A stretch of 22,559 nt of DNA from a virus. A model generated the notes under the pieces. It was not told where the DNA came from. It was given only the letters and a program-made list of their open reading frames with translations, and did no database searches. Positions 1 to 8,000 of the stretch are shown piece after piece (the first letter of the stretch is position 1; each line of letters opens with the position of its first letter). The position numbers and the translations under genes were made by a program. The DNA lies in IMG/VR virus record IMGVR_UViG_3300047481_000562, positions 1 to 22,559 of that record. One strand, 5' to 3'.

Positions 1-435
1 CTCTATATTAATGAAATCATTTATTTTCTCACTTATATCAGATACTTCTTTTTTTAGGTTGATTAATGTTTTAGAATTTATGGTTTTTACCTTGTTTTGT
101 ACTTCCTTAATTGATTCTTCAACAAAAAGAATCTGTGCCATCACTACATCATCAATATCTTCTTTCTTAATAAAATTCTGAAGATCCCTTTTTAGGGTTT
201 CTATTTCCTCAAATAAAGAATTTACTTTTTCAATATTATCCGAAAAACTATCGAAAGTGCTTGTAAAATCCGATAAATTTTGTAGATGATTTAGATTTGA
301 CTTAAAGGAATTGAAAGCTTCTGAAATGTTTTCTATTTTGTCTGGAGCAGCAAGATCTAAGTCCTCTTTAACTAAATCAAGAGGACTCTTTGATCTTTTA
401 TCATTAAAAAAATCTGAAGGCTTTTTTAGTGGCAC
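1..435 (-). CDS. Coiled-coil virion protein, N-terminal part (runs off left edge)
   Basis: This is an open reading frame of 145 codons that is still open at the left edge of the window. It starts at a GTG (433-435) placed directly after an in-frame TAG. A GGAG ribosome site (445-448) lies 9 bases upstream, so GTG is the natural start. The protein begins VPLKKPSDFF and soon becomes a charged, heptad-like helical stretch rich in Lys, Glu, Asp, Ile and Leu with almost no Gly or Pro, which suggests a long coiled coil. It lies downstream of gp16, where T4 has the large terminase gene 17, but the sequence does not look like a terminase ATPase. From memory, proteins starting like this occur in marine T4-like phages as virion structural proteins. 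Its role is not known to me; a fibrous or scaffold-like function is an inference. Confidence 0.75.
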   Translation of the reverse strand, partial: MPLKKPSDFFNDKRSKSPLDLVKEDLDLAAPDKIENISEAFNSFKSNLNHLQNLSDFTSTFDSFSDNIEKVNSLFEEIETLKRDLQNFIKKEDIDDVVMAQILFVEESIKEVQNKVKTINSKTLINLKKEVSDISEKINDFINIE

Positions 436-463
436 CTACTGCAACTCCATATATCTATAAGTA

Positions 464-471
464 TATTTATT
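464..471 (-). promoter_or_regulatory. Late promoter-like octamer AATAAATA
   Basis: On the minus strand this reads AATAAATA, one base from the T4 late-promoter consensus TATAAATA. It sits 28 bases upstream of the GTG start at 435, in the 47-base gap after gp16. In T4 such octamers are recognised by the phage sigma factor gp55. The AT-rich background makes single matches weak, but position and strand fit. Confidence 0.5.
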
Positions 472-482
472 TTAACAGAAAA

Positions 483-911
483 TCATTCTTTCTCTAAGTT
501 TTGATTTTTTAATAACTTTGATAGTTCTGCAGTAGATCCAACAAAGAGAGCATTAGTAACATTTGAAGGACCTCTTACTTGCTTTTCTTCTTCTATATCT
601 TTCAATTTCTTCTGGAGATCCATAAGTTTGTCAGTAGCGTCTGCTACATTTTTTATAAGTTGTCCTGCCACCTCATATGCTCTTGGCATCTCGCTTTCTT
701 GAGCAAGTTCTAAGATGCCATTAATAGCTTCTTGACCCTTCTCAATCAAACTGTACAAGTTTCCCCTCGTATATTCATAATCTTTTTTAATATCTTCCAC
801 AGAAGTCACTAGATTTTCGGTATTTTTAACAACCTCAATTTCTTTTGATACAATATCACTATCAACATTAAAGGTGTTATTGAGATCGTCAAATTTTTTA
901 GTCATCTTCAT
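483..911 (-). CDS. gp16: Small terminase subunit gp16
   Basis: This 142-residue protein resembles T4 gp16 (164 residues), the small terminase subunit that recognises DNA and stimulates the gp17 packaging motor. The shared pattern is a variable N-terminus, then DYEYTRGNLYSLIEKGQEA at about residues 45-63 (T4 has DYGVVRRNMHFQQQ in the same place), a helical centre with PRAYEVAGQLIKN, and a C-terminal NALFVGSTAELSKLL (T4 has NATVFMGSPTELMDEI). The start codon overlaps the gp15 stop as ATGA (908-911), with a GGGAG ribosome site 6 bases upstream (918-922), so translation is probably coupled to gp15. A second in-frame ATG at codon 3 is possible. The gene that follows is not gp17 as in T4. Confidence 0.88.
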   Translation of the reverse strand: MKMTKKFDDLNNTFNVDSDIVSKEIEVVKNTENLVTSVEDIKKDYEYTRGNLYSLIEKGQEAINGILELAQESEMPRAYEVAGQLIKNVADATDKLMDLQKKLKDIEEEKQVRGPSNVTNALFVGSTAELSKLLKNQNLEKE

Positions 912-1909
912 GAAAGGCTCCCACTAAATCCAAAATCATCACCCTCTACAATAAGAGCATTATCATCTGTTGTGATTGATTTTACAGGGGAACCTCTCAG
1001 ATGTGATGTGATAGTCGTTCCATCTCTCCCTCTATCAACAGTAAGAACATTTCCAGATTTAGATTTTACATAAACTTCTTCTCCTTCAAGATCTAAGTAA
1101 GTTTTTGCACTTATTTGACTCGCATCATCTACAGTTACTAAAATATCTGTAGTTGCGATATCCTTTGATAAGTTTGTTAATATTGTTCCTGTATAATTTT
1201 TTATTGCCCTTGGAGTTGATGTAAATACAACTTCTCTTGTAGTGCTTGATGTATCTGATCCTGCAACATAACTGATCTTTGCAGATTTGATAATATCTTT
1301 TGTTGCAGTAGAAACAGGTCCGAATAGATATGTTTTAGCAGTAAAACGTAAAGTGTATAAAAGAACTCTTCTAGTAGAAAAGTCTCCTTCATAATCATCT
1401 TGCATGGTAACATTTTCCAATACTACAGCAATATCACGCTTCTCACCTATTTCTTCAACAAGTTCCACAGTTAGATTATACGCTGGTTGAAAATAAGGGA
1501 GAATCTGTTCTATTATTTGTAAAGCATCATCATTCAATTTCGCCATTATACTCAATTCAAACTGCATATTATAAGGAACTGGCATATATGTTTTTTTTGT
1601 TTCACTTCCAGTATTTGGATCTTTTGCCAGAAATGTTTGAGTTGTTGTAACTTTTCTAGATGAATCATATGTAAGTCCGGTAAACTCAAATGACATTCTT
1701 GGTAATGTCAAAGAGGTTGACTTATTTAAATCTGGCGATTGATTTAAACGTGCTAAAAACTTTTGTGTTGGTCCATATGCCAAAGGAACCTTAACAACAC
1801 TTACAATTTGATCTGATGAATTGGTGTGTTTTATGGAAATATTATTAAATAATGTGCCAAAAGATATGACAGTTCTTCTTAAGATTTCGTGGTAAAAATA
1901 TTCAAACAT
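908..1909 (-). CDS. gp15: Tail terminator / sheath stabiliser gp15
   Basis: The protein has 333 residues and T4 gp15 has 272. gp15 forms the hexameric ring that ends the tail tube and contracts with the sheath, and it docks to the gp13-gp14 neck. The N-terminus MFEYFYHEILRRTVISFGTL aligns with T4 MFGYFYNSSFRRYATLMGDL. The stretch IIEQILPYFQPAYNLT (about residues 135-150) is nearly identical to T4 IVEQILPYFQPHFNTT, and KRDIAVVLENV and the following STRRV also match. About 80 residues (roughly 230-310) have no T4 counterpart. They carry a module of the type LEGEEVY...VDRGRDGTTITSHLRGSPV, inserted before an acidic tail (DNALIVEGDDFGF) that resembles the end of T4 gp15. An AAGGA ribosome site (917-921 on the complement, inside 1917-1921) lies 7 bases before the ATG. 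A perfect late-promoter octamer is 41 bases upstream. Confidence 0.97.
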   Translation of the reverse strand: MFEYFYHEILRRTVISFGTLFNNISIKHTNSSDQIVSVVKVPLAYGPTQKFLARLNQSPDLNKSTSLTLPRMSFEFTGLTYDSSRKVTTTQTFLAKDPNTGSETKKTYMPVPYNMQFELSIMAKLNDDALQIIEQILPYFQPAYNLTVELVEEIGEKRDIAVVLENVTMQDDYEGDFSTRRVLLYTLRFTAKTYLFGPVSTATKDIIKSAKISYVAGSDTSSTTREVVFTSTPRAIKNYTGTILTNLSKDIATTDILVTVDDASQISAKTYLDLEGEEVYVKSKSGNVLTVDRGRDGTTITSHLRGSPVKSITTDDNALIVEGDDFGFSGSLS

Positions 1910-1916
1910 GATTGAA

Positions 1917-1921
1917 TCCTT
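1917..1921 (-). promoter_or_regulatory. Ribosome binding site of gp15 (AAGGA)
   Basis: AAGGA on the minus strand, 7 bases before the ATG at 1909. It confirms the start that matches the N-terminus of T4 gp15. Confidence 0.75.
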
Positions 1922-1950
1922 TTTATATATTATTTAAACCTAATAAGATA

Positions 1951-1958
1951 TATTTATA
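1951..1958 (-). promoter_or_regulatory. T4-type late promoter octamer TATAAATA
   Basis: The minus strand reads TATAAATA here, identical to the T4 late-promoter consensus. It overlaps the stop codon of gp14 (1954-1956) and lies 41 bases upstream of the gp15 start, leaving room for a short leader. It is the best promoter match in the window and would give gp15, gp16 and perhaps downstream genes their own late transcript. Confidence 0.65.
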
Positions 1959-3414
1959 GAAGTCCGAAGGGGTTCCTTTCGCTAAAGTCTATAATCGCAT
2001 CGGCTTCTGTTTCTATTTCTGAGTTACTTGAGTACCCATCATTTGGTGGATTCAAATCCATAACCCTTAGTTGATGAGAAGCACCTGATTGTGATCCGAC
2101 AATATACTCTCCAATTTGGAATGATCCAGTAACTGAAGCAACTTCAAGTTGATTTGTAGAGGAGTTCCATGATCTTACTTTTGCAGTCGTTCCGCTGCTC
2201 GATCCTGTTACTGTCTCGTTAAAAATAAACTCACCCGTCGAATTCATAGATGGAGAAGCAACCGTAATAGTTGGTGATACGCTATAACCAAGACCAGCGT
2301 TAATAATTCTAATAGCAGTTATTGTACCTGCAGTACTTACTATCGCTGTTGCTGCAGCTGATACTGTGGATACACCTGTTAAGAATACTTCATTTGTGAA
2401 TGTAACTTGTGGTGCAGAAGTATATCCAGCACCAGCATTAGTAACAGTTATAATACCAACAACTCCATCTCCAATTGTTGCTGTAGCAGCTGCTCCGCTT
2501 CCACCACCGCCAATAAATCTTACAAGAGGTGCAACCGTATAACCTAAACCTGGATTAGTTATATCAACTCTTTGTACTGATTGTGCATTTGGATTTACAT
2601 TGTCAGTGCATACAACTATTCCAGATATCATTGTAGCAGTTGCTATTCCAGTTATACCACCAATAGGTGCTGAAGAGATGCCAACGGTTGGAGTAGAAGT
2701 ATAACCACCACCTCTATTTGTAACCGTAATAAGTCTAATTCCACCAGAAGTAATAATACCAGAGACTGCTGTTGCAGTTACTCCAGTACCAACAAGAGTA
2801 AGAGTTTGTGTATTTCCAACAATCGTTGAAATGCCATCTTCTGTTTGTCCTATGGTTCCGGATTGACCGGAAATGCCCCCTATTAAGACATCATCAATTT
2901 CTGAAATTCCAGTATCAATAACCTCATCACCATACCTGAATAGTTCACATTTTAGTACGTAAACATAATTTTTCTGCAGTTGATAGAAAGGTTTTTCATG
3001 TTCTACAAACTTTATTTCAAATAATCTATCCCCTAATGGGAAGTAAATTAGATCGCCTTCTTTGGGTCTTGTTGAAAGTTTTATATTTTGTTCATTTTTT
3101 ATAAGAGGTGAAATATAAGTTTCAAACCTTTCTTTTGATATTACTAATGTTATCTCTTGTGTTTGTTGAATTCCAAATTTAGAAAGAATAGTTGTATTGT
3201 CTCCATATCCCTCAAAATTTTCTACATAAGCTTCTATTGGATATGAATCGTCAAATTTTGATTCAACTACTTCTCTTAGAATAGTTTTTTCTGTTACATA
3301 TTTTCTGGGCAAATAATAAATTTCGATACCATATATTCTCAACTGTTCGTTGATTAAATCTTGAATGAGGTTTTGCTCAGAACTAGATCCTTGCTGAAAA
3401 AATGGATTAAGCAT
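1954..3414 (-). CDS. gp14: Neck protein gp14 with inserted repeat region
   Basis: gp14 is one of the two neck proteins that join the portal to the tail. This copy has 486 residues and T4 gp14 has about 256. The first 175 residues align well with T4: EQLRIYGIEIYYLPRKYV (T4 SIQMRGVECYYVPREYV), FEGYGDNTTILSKFG (T4 FEGYEGAKSFFSNFG), PKEGDLIYFPLGDRLFEI (T4 PKEGDLIYFPMDNSLFEI) and PFYQLQ. The C-terminus (ADAIIDFSERNPFGLL) also looks conserved. Between them, residues about 180-455 are absent from T4. They hold four GxGY repeats (about 223-245, 279-315, 316-338, 350-385) followed by a G-x-SSG-x-A module pair (about 392-450). The gene follows gp13 after 6 bases; the GGA beside the gp13 stop may serve as a weak ribosome site. 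gp13 and gp14 are probably co-transcribed. Confidence 0.97.
   Translation of the reverse strand: MLNPFFQQGSSSEQNLIQDLINEQLRIYGIEIYYLPRKYVTEKTILREVVESKFDDSYPIEAYVENFEGYGDNTTILSKFGIQQTQEITLVISKERFETYISPLIKNEQNIKLSTRPKEGDLIYFPLGDRLFEIKFVEHEKPFYQLQKNYVYVLKCELFRYGDEVIDTGISEIDDVLIGGISGQSGTIGQTEDGISTIVGNTQTLTLVGTGVTATAVSGIITSGGIRLITVTNRGGGYTSTPTVGISSAPIGGITGIATATMISGIVVCTDNVNPNAQSVQRVDITNPGLGYTVAPLVRFIGGGGSGAAATATIGDGVVGIITVTNAGAGYTSAPQVTFTNEVFLTGVSTVSAAATAIVSTAGTITAIRIINAGLGYSVSPTITVASPSMNSTGEFIFNETVTGSSSGTTAKVRSWNSSTNQLEVASVTGSFQIGEYIVGSQSGASHQLRVMDLNPPNDGYSSNSEIETEADAIIDFSERNPFGLL
2260..2745 (-). repeat. Four GxGY protein repeats inside gp14
   Basis: Four related segments follow one another in the translated product: ITVTNRGGGYTSTPTV, DITNPGLGYTVAPLV, ITVTNAGAGYTSAPQV and IRIINAGLGYSVSPTI. 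Each is followed by a Gly/Ala/Thr-rich linker such as GGGGSGAAATATIG. The pattern is I-x-I-x-N-x-G-x-G-Y-(T/S)-x-x-P-x-(V/I), typical of small beta-repeat structures. The DNA copies have diverged, so this is an old protein-level repeat and not a recent tandem duplication. Confidence 0.85.
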
Positions 3415-3420
3415 ATTTTT

Positions 3421-4263
3421 TTATCCAATCATATCAAATGGTGGTAACTCATATGTTGATAGCATTTTTTCGGATATTGCATCCAACTCTTTCTGAGCAT
3501 CATCGTATATTTGTCTACCATTCAACTCAACGCCGCCAGGAAGTTTCACCCCCTGAAACTTTATTAAGTTTTGTCCCCACTGACGTTTTATTAATGATGT
3601 TAAGTACTTTTTAAGGAAAGAATCATTCCAAACTCTTGCAAAATCATTAGGATCTAATGTTCTGTAGCAATCAATAATAATATAGTCACCAACTTTAACA
3701 CTTCCCCAATCAATATCCAAATATAATCTATCCTGCCTCTGATTAAATCTTATTTGTTTTTGAGTTGTCAACAAAAAATCAATATCTTCTAGATAAGTTT
3801 TTGTCATCGCATAGGTCAATATTTCAGTAGATCCCCAATAGTAAATGTCATTTAAAAATAACTGATACTTAACACTAAACATGTTGTTTGTTGTAGTGTT
3901 TGTTCCATCAAAATGATATATCTTTGTAATACCTATAATCGATGGTGGTATTTGTAAGAAATTACTATTTTCTTTATATGTAAAAGTAGTAGAAACTCCA
4001 GCTATTGTTGTGGTAGCTGTTGTGGTTTCTATTCCTTCAGTTGTATTATTGGGTGCTCTTCCTCTATCAATATCTTTTTGAGTAATTTGGTATTTTAGAA
4101 AAACTTGAGAAACTCCATCAAAATGTCTTTCGTGGAAGTACTGTAATGCATCATCTACCAAATCCTCTATTTGTTCATCTGCAACATTAACTTCCAATAC
4201 TGGAGCACCAAGCTGCCTTTTGCAGTAGTTTATTAGTTCTGTTCTACTTGCTGGTTGTGCCAT
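3421..4263 (-). CDS. gp13: Neck protein gp13
   Basis: This 280-residue protein is the marine counterpart of T4 gp13 (309 residues), which forms the neck ring with gp14 and closes the filled head. Its N-terminus, with RTELINYCKRQLGAPVLEV and then DEQIEDLVDDALQYFHERHFDG, is the characteristic gp13 signature of cyanophage homologues, where a neck-core helix follows a short Leu/Tyr/Cys helix. The central part contains FLLTTQKQIRFNQRQDRLYL and a conserved IDWG. The gene sits directly before gp14, as in T4. A strong GGGGAG ribosome site (4274-4279) precedes the ATG by 10 bases. Another ATG closer to the site is out of frame. A late-promoter octamer lies about 23 bases upstream. The assignment uses remembered family sequences plus position, so it is slightly less direct than gp14 and gp15. 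Confidence 0.93.
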   Translation of the reverse strand: MAQPASRTELINYCKRQLGAPVLEVNVADEQIEDLVDDALQYFHERHFDGVSQVFLKYQITQKDIDRGRAPNNTTEGIETTTATTTIAGVSTTFTYKENSNFLQIPPSIIGITKIYHFDGTNTTTNNMFSVKYQLFLNDIYYWGSTEILTYAMTKTYLEDIDFLLTTQKQIRFNQRQDRLYLDIDWGSVKVGDYIIIDCYRTLDPNDFARVWNDSFLKKYLTSLIKRQWGQNLIKFQGVKLPGGVELNGRQIYDDAQKELDAISEKMLSTYELPPFDMIG

Positions 4264-4273
4264 TTACCATTTA

Positions 4274-4279
4274 CTCCCC
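4274..4279 (-). promoter_or_regulatory. Ribosome binding site of gp13 (GGGGAG)
   Basis: GGGGAG on the minus strand, 10 bases from the ATG at 4263. A nearer ATG (4269-4267) is in another frame and does not give the gp13 protein. Confidence 0.7.
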
Positions 4280-4286
4280 TACAGAA

Positions 4287-4294
4287 TATTTATT
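4287..4294 (-). promoter_or_regulatory. Late promoter-like octamer AATAAATA
   Basis: AATAAATA on the minus strand overlaps the stop codon of the upstream 128-codon gene (4293-4295) and lies 23 bases before the gp13 start. It is one base from the T4 late consensus. The layout, with the octamer on the upstream stop codon, repeats that seen before gp15. Confidence 0.5.
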
Positions 4295-4679
4295 ATGGTG
4301 CAGATGAGACTGCTGGAATAACTAATATATTTCCATTTACGATAGTGTGGATAGTAGAACCAGAACTGACTAGAATATCATAAACATATCTTCCTTCAGT
4401 TAATGTTCTTGTTGCAGTTGACCCTAAAGAAATTTTAAACCTTCCGCCAGATGCACTCGTAAATCCAACATTAAATGTTGCTGCCTGATATGAAGATGAC
4501 CCAATAGAAACACTTTTTGACATGGATGAAGAACCAGTCCATCCAGAAAAATTAAATGCCGAACTAGATGTATTAACAACAGTAAAGTTTGCATTAAAAT
4601 CTGAACCAGAATAAATCGTCAGATTTACTCCTCTAGGAACACCTGCAGATGGATCAAAAGTTATGGTTCTATTTGACAT
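4293..4679 (-). CDS. Small beta-sandwich virion protein (predicted)
   Basis: The protein has 128 residues, is rich in Ser, Thr, Gly, Phe and Val, and has no Cys, signal peptide or membrane segment. The layout (a polar N-terminal strand, DFNANFTVVNTSS, an aromatic FNFSGWTGSSSM, AATFNVGF, GGRFKISLGSTATRTLTEGRYVYDILVS and a final NGNILVIP) resembles small phage domains that read as x-G-x-Y-x-Y-D-L-x-x-x-x-x-x-x-x-x-x-x-x-G-x-x-x-V-x-P, thought to fold as a beta sandwich in baseplate or fibre proteins. It starts one base after the 59-codon gene, whose last codons hold its AGGAG ribosome site (6 bases from the ATG). Its place between the DUF4815 protein and gp13, where T4 has fibre and whisker genes, suggests a virion role. 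The precise role is not known to me. Confidence 0.85.
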   Translation of the reverse strand: MSNRTITFDPSAGVPRGVNLTIYSGSDFNANFTVVNTSSSAFNFSGWTGSSSMSKSVSIGSSSYQAATFNVGFTSASGGRFKISLGSTATRTLTEGRYVYDILVSSGSTIHTIVNGNILVIPAVSSAP

Positions 4680-4680
4680 T

Positions 4681-4860
4681 TTAAACTCCTAGTGACCCTA
4701 GATTAGATACTACTTCTTGTTGTTTTAAATAAAGCTTGTAATAAGATTTTGCTATCAACTTTACTTTTTCAATATCATCTATACTATCTATTTCAGAAGA
4801 AACTTTAAAATATTCAAAACTTTTACTCAAATTTTCTAGTTCTATTTTATCTGGATCCAT
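4681..4860 (-). CDS. Small conserved-looking protein, 59 residues
   Basis: An ATG at 4858-4860 opens 59 codons ending in TAA at 4681-4683. The product begins MDPDKIELENLSKSFEYFKV and ends KQQEVVSNLGSLGV. It is acidic and then basic, mostly helical, with SYYKLYLKQQEVV near the C-terminus. Support for a real gene is strong: a textbook AAGGAG (4868-4873) stands 7 bases before the ATG; the frame exactly fills the space between the neighbours, with a 14-base overlap upstream and one base downstream; and composition matches the neighbours. I do not recognise a function. Similar small helical proteins are, from memory, found at this place in marine T4-like phages. Confidence 0.85.
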   Translation of the reverse strand: MDPDKIELENLSKSFEYFKVSSEIDSIDDIEKVKLIAKSYYKLYLKQQEVVSNLGSLGV

Positions 4861-5074
4861 TAAGAAACTCCTTAAGTAGAGACTTTATCTCATCAATATC
4901 ATTTTTTATACTAGCAACTTCCTCTTCAATATTCTGTACTTTTAGATTCTTTTCATTTTTAGCAGCACGTCTAGAAACGTATTGCTCATAATCAAATCTA
5001 TTAACATTAATGATTGAATTGGTTTGCGGATCTCTTGCAAGGTCCGCATGACCGTCAACTACATATCTTTCCAT
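4847..5074 (-). CDS. Small coiled-coil protein, 75 residues
   Basis: The first half (MERYVVDGHADLARDPQTNS, then IINVNRFDYEQYVSRRAAK) is polar and may be an extended or small folded head. The second half (VQNIEEEVASIKNDIDEIKS followed by LLKEFLNGSR) has clear heptad spacing of Ile, Val and Leu, predicting a coiled coil. The start follows the stop of the DUF4815 gene by one base (TAA-T-ATG) without a good ribosome site, so it is probably translated by coupling. The end overlaps the next gene by 14 bases. I infer a small assembly or attachment factor that may trimerise. No enzyme motif is seen and I cannot name a family. Confidence 0.85.
   Translation of the reverse strand: MERYVVDGHADLARDPQTNSIINVNRFDYEQYVSRRAAKNEKNLKVQNIEEEVASIKNDIDEIKSLLKEFLNGSR
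4868..4873 (-). promoter_or_regulatory. Ribosome binding site of the 59-codon gene (AAGGAG)
   Basis: AAGGAG on the minus strand, 7 bases before the ATG at 4860 and inside the 3' end of the preceding 75-codon gene. This near-perfect site is the main evidence that the short frame is translated. Confidence 0.8.
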
Positions 5075-5075
5075 A

Positions 5076-8000
5076 TTATGCTAATGCGATGATTCTTAAG
5101 TCTTTGATTCTAGGAACATATACCTGACTTGTTGAAGTCAATACGAGTTTGACTCTGTACGCTCTAAAATCGGGTAGGTTGTCTGCTGTGAAAGTATACT
5201 CCGTGTAGTTTATAGACTCTTGGTTGAATCCATACGTATTTGATTTTGGTATAAACAAATCAGATTCCCCATTATTATTACTTGATGATATAATTCTTCC
5301 ACGAATATCAAGATTTGAATATCCAGGGAATGGTGTAAATATAGGAGATTTTCCAGATTCGTTAGAAACGTAATAGAAAGCTCTAATATCTGTTTTGGTA
5401 TTAATGTGAGCTGCCACAAGGATTTTCAGAGAAGATGCAGAGTTTTCGAGAATAACTTCCTTTGATATGTACTGACATGCAGTTGGGTCTGTTGCAATTT
5501 CATTAACTCTTCTGTCAGTTGTATAATCAGTTATGACATTATTAACTCTGTTTGAAGTAAGAATAGCACTTACTCTTTGCCCGTCAATAACAGGAGAAAC
5601 GCGACTATCTACCGTTCCCATGAATATTCTCATATTCATAGATTTTGCTCCAGGAATATTTGATAGTTTTGCATCTTCATTAACTTTTGATGCGATCATT
5701 CTTGGGGAAGATAGGTAGTTTGGTTCATTTAGAGTGATAGACTCAAATCCATTATCAATATATGGAATTTCATTCCCACTAATACTCTTGGATGTAATGG
5801 TTCTAACTTCTCCAGTAATATTTGTTCCACGAACAGTTACGTTTTGTAAGATAGGAGTTAGTACTTCAAATGGCATATTTTGAGTAGCCTTAATATTATA
5901 TCCTCCAGAAGATTTTGTCTGGTTTACATAAAGTGCTGGATATCCATTATCATCACTTCTATCGTCATTATCTGGATCAAGATTTTCCATATTCAACTTG
6001 ATGTGATATGAATCAAATGTTATTGGTTCTGATACTGTAACATCATTAAGATCATGAGTTTTGTTAATTCTCTTCAAATTAATACCACCAAGTTCGTATT
6101 TATAAACTGGGGTTCCAATCGGATATGTTAATGGATTATTTCCTCTAACAACTGCTCCCCCCAACACATTTCCTGATACTGAGGTATATTCGATAATTTC
6201 ACTACCAATTAGTAGATATCCAATATTTGTTGTGCCAACCCCAACATTTTCAAAAGTAGTAAAGTTTACTGCGTTATCAACTGTTATTGCTCCTGTAGAA
6301 TCTGCTGTATATTCTGCTGTTAGTTTTGTTGGTTTTATGTCAGGAAGAACACCATCAATCTTAACCAAGTTATCTGAGAAGTACATTCCATGATTTTGGT
6401 GATTAACTTTAATGTGTAGACCATCACTATCAACATTTATTGATGATAGAGTTACATTTCCTCCAGTAGAGTAGTTAAACTCTGTCGTAACTCCAGAACT
6501 ATTCGTATAAGTCATAGTATATCCAGCACCGGTCAAGAAGTTACCCTGCACATTATCTAAAATAAGTTGATTAGTACTTGCAATAGAAACAACTGATAAT
6601 CTTGCATTTCTACCAACCGAACTTACTCCAATAGTACTTATTCCCAGAACATCGCCTATTTGATATCCAACTCCACCACTTGTTATACTTGCGGCACTTG
6701 CAACACCATTCGTGATGGTAACGTTTGCCACAGCACCACTTCCATTACCAGTTATTGTTACTAAATTAACGCTGCTGAATGTTGTTATACCGTCAGTAGG
6801 CGTATATCCAATACCTGGGTTTGTAATAGTTAAGGATCCCGTTGAAATAGATCCGGCAAGACCAACTAGATTTCCTGTTGCATTTGTTCCTAACTGAGAG
6901 AAAGTATTACCGAGATTCCACCCATTATCAGTAAGAATTGTTGATAATCCAACTCTCACCTTTCTTGATTTCAATTCTAATGAGTCTGGGCGTAACTTTG
7001 CGATTTGCTTATTGCCTTCAGTTAGTTCTGGACTGTAAAATTCTACGGATCCGGAATCCAAGAAATCTGCTCTGTAGATAGTAAACTTAAGATCTTCCCA
7101 CTGACTTGCTTCCCATGTAGAAGCATTCTGCGACTTAAATAGGGATCCTAGATATGGTTGGTTTGAAATGAAGGTATCAGTTAAGAGATCATTTTCACCA
7201 ATTCTTGAAACATAAACACTATACTTAGTTGAGTTTGATGCTAGACATATTGCATATTCTTTACCGCCTTCAAGGTATACTGGTGCTTTAAACTCAAAAG
7301 TTGTTGCAACAGATCCATCAGTCGAAGTTATAATCTGATCGGGATCTAAAACAATCTCAGTAAATGGTAATATTTTTTGAGTTGGGAATCCATTTTCCAT
7401 CGTTCTCAGTTGGAAAACGACTGGAATATCCATATCATCTTTAGACTGGAAGAATACGTCACACTTAGTTACAAATACACCAGTTTCATCCTCAATCAGG
7501 AAAGACTGTGCTAATGGATCATACCAACCAATAACTGTTTCTCTACGATTTGATCCAAGAATAGTTGATTGAACTACTTGAGTTCCGAGAGATCTATTAA
7601 CATTCCTTGCCTCAAACTCCTGCTTGTTTTCAACTCTAGCATTTCTGATAGAAATAATGTTTTCTTGAACTGTTTCTAGAGTTCCTGCTGCAGTATAAAC
7701 CTCTTCTGCGAGAGTTGTTGCAAGATCCTGATTATTTTGTTCGTCATTAACAAGAACAAAAGTTTTAGTTCCTGTTTCAAATCTTGGATGATTTATGTTG
7801 TTCGGATTTGGAATGAAGAAACTTCCTATCAAGTTTGCTGATAAGTCAGAAACAAGTCTTACGTTAGTGATAGTTGCTCTAGCGCCACTAGTTTGACCAA
7901 TAAGTGTCATTCCCGTTTCAACATAACCACTATACTGACCCTGTGCTTGCTGAGATAGTGATAATGTATCAACATTCAGAATAATAGATGTTGATGAATA

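Noticed and set aside
5210-5419. Minus-strand frame of 69 codons inside the DUF4815 gene
   Set aside because: It is an alternative frame within the long conserved gene with no ribosome site. The same holds for 8471-8668 and for 1201-1413 inside gp15.
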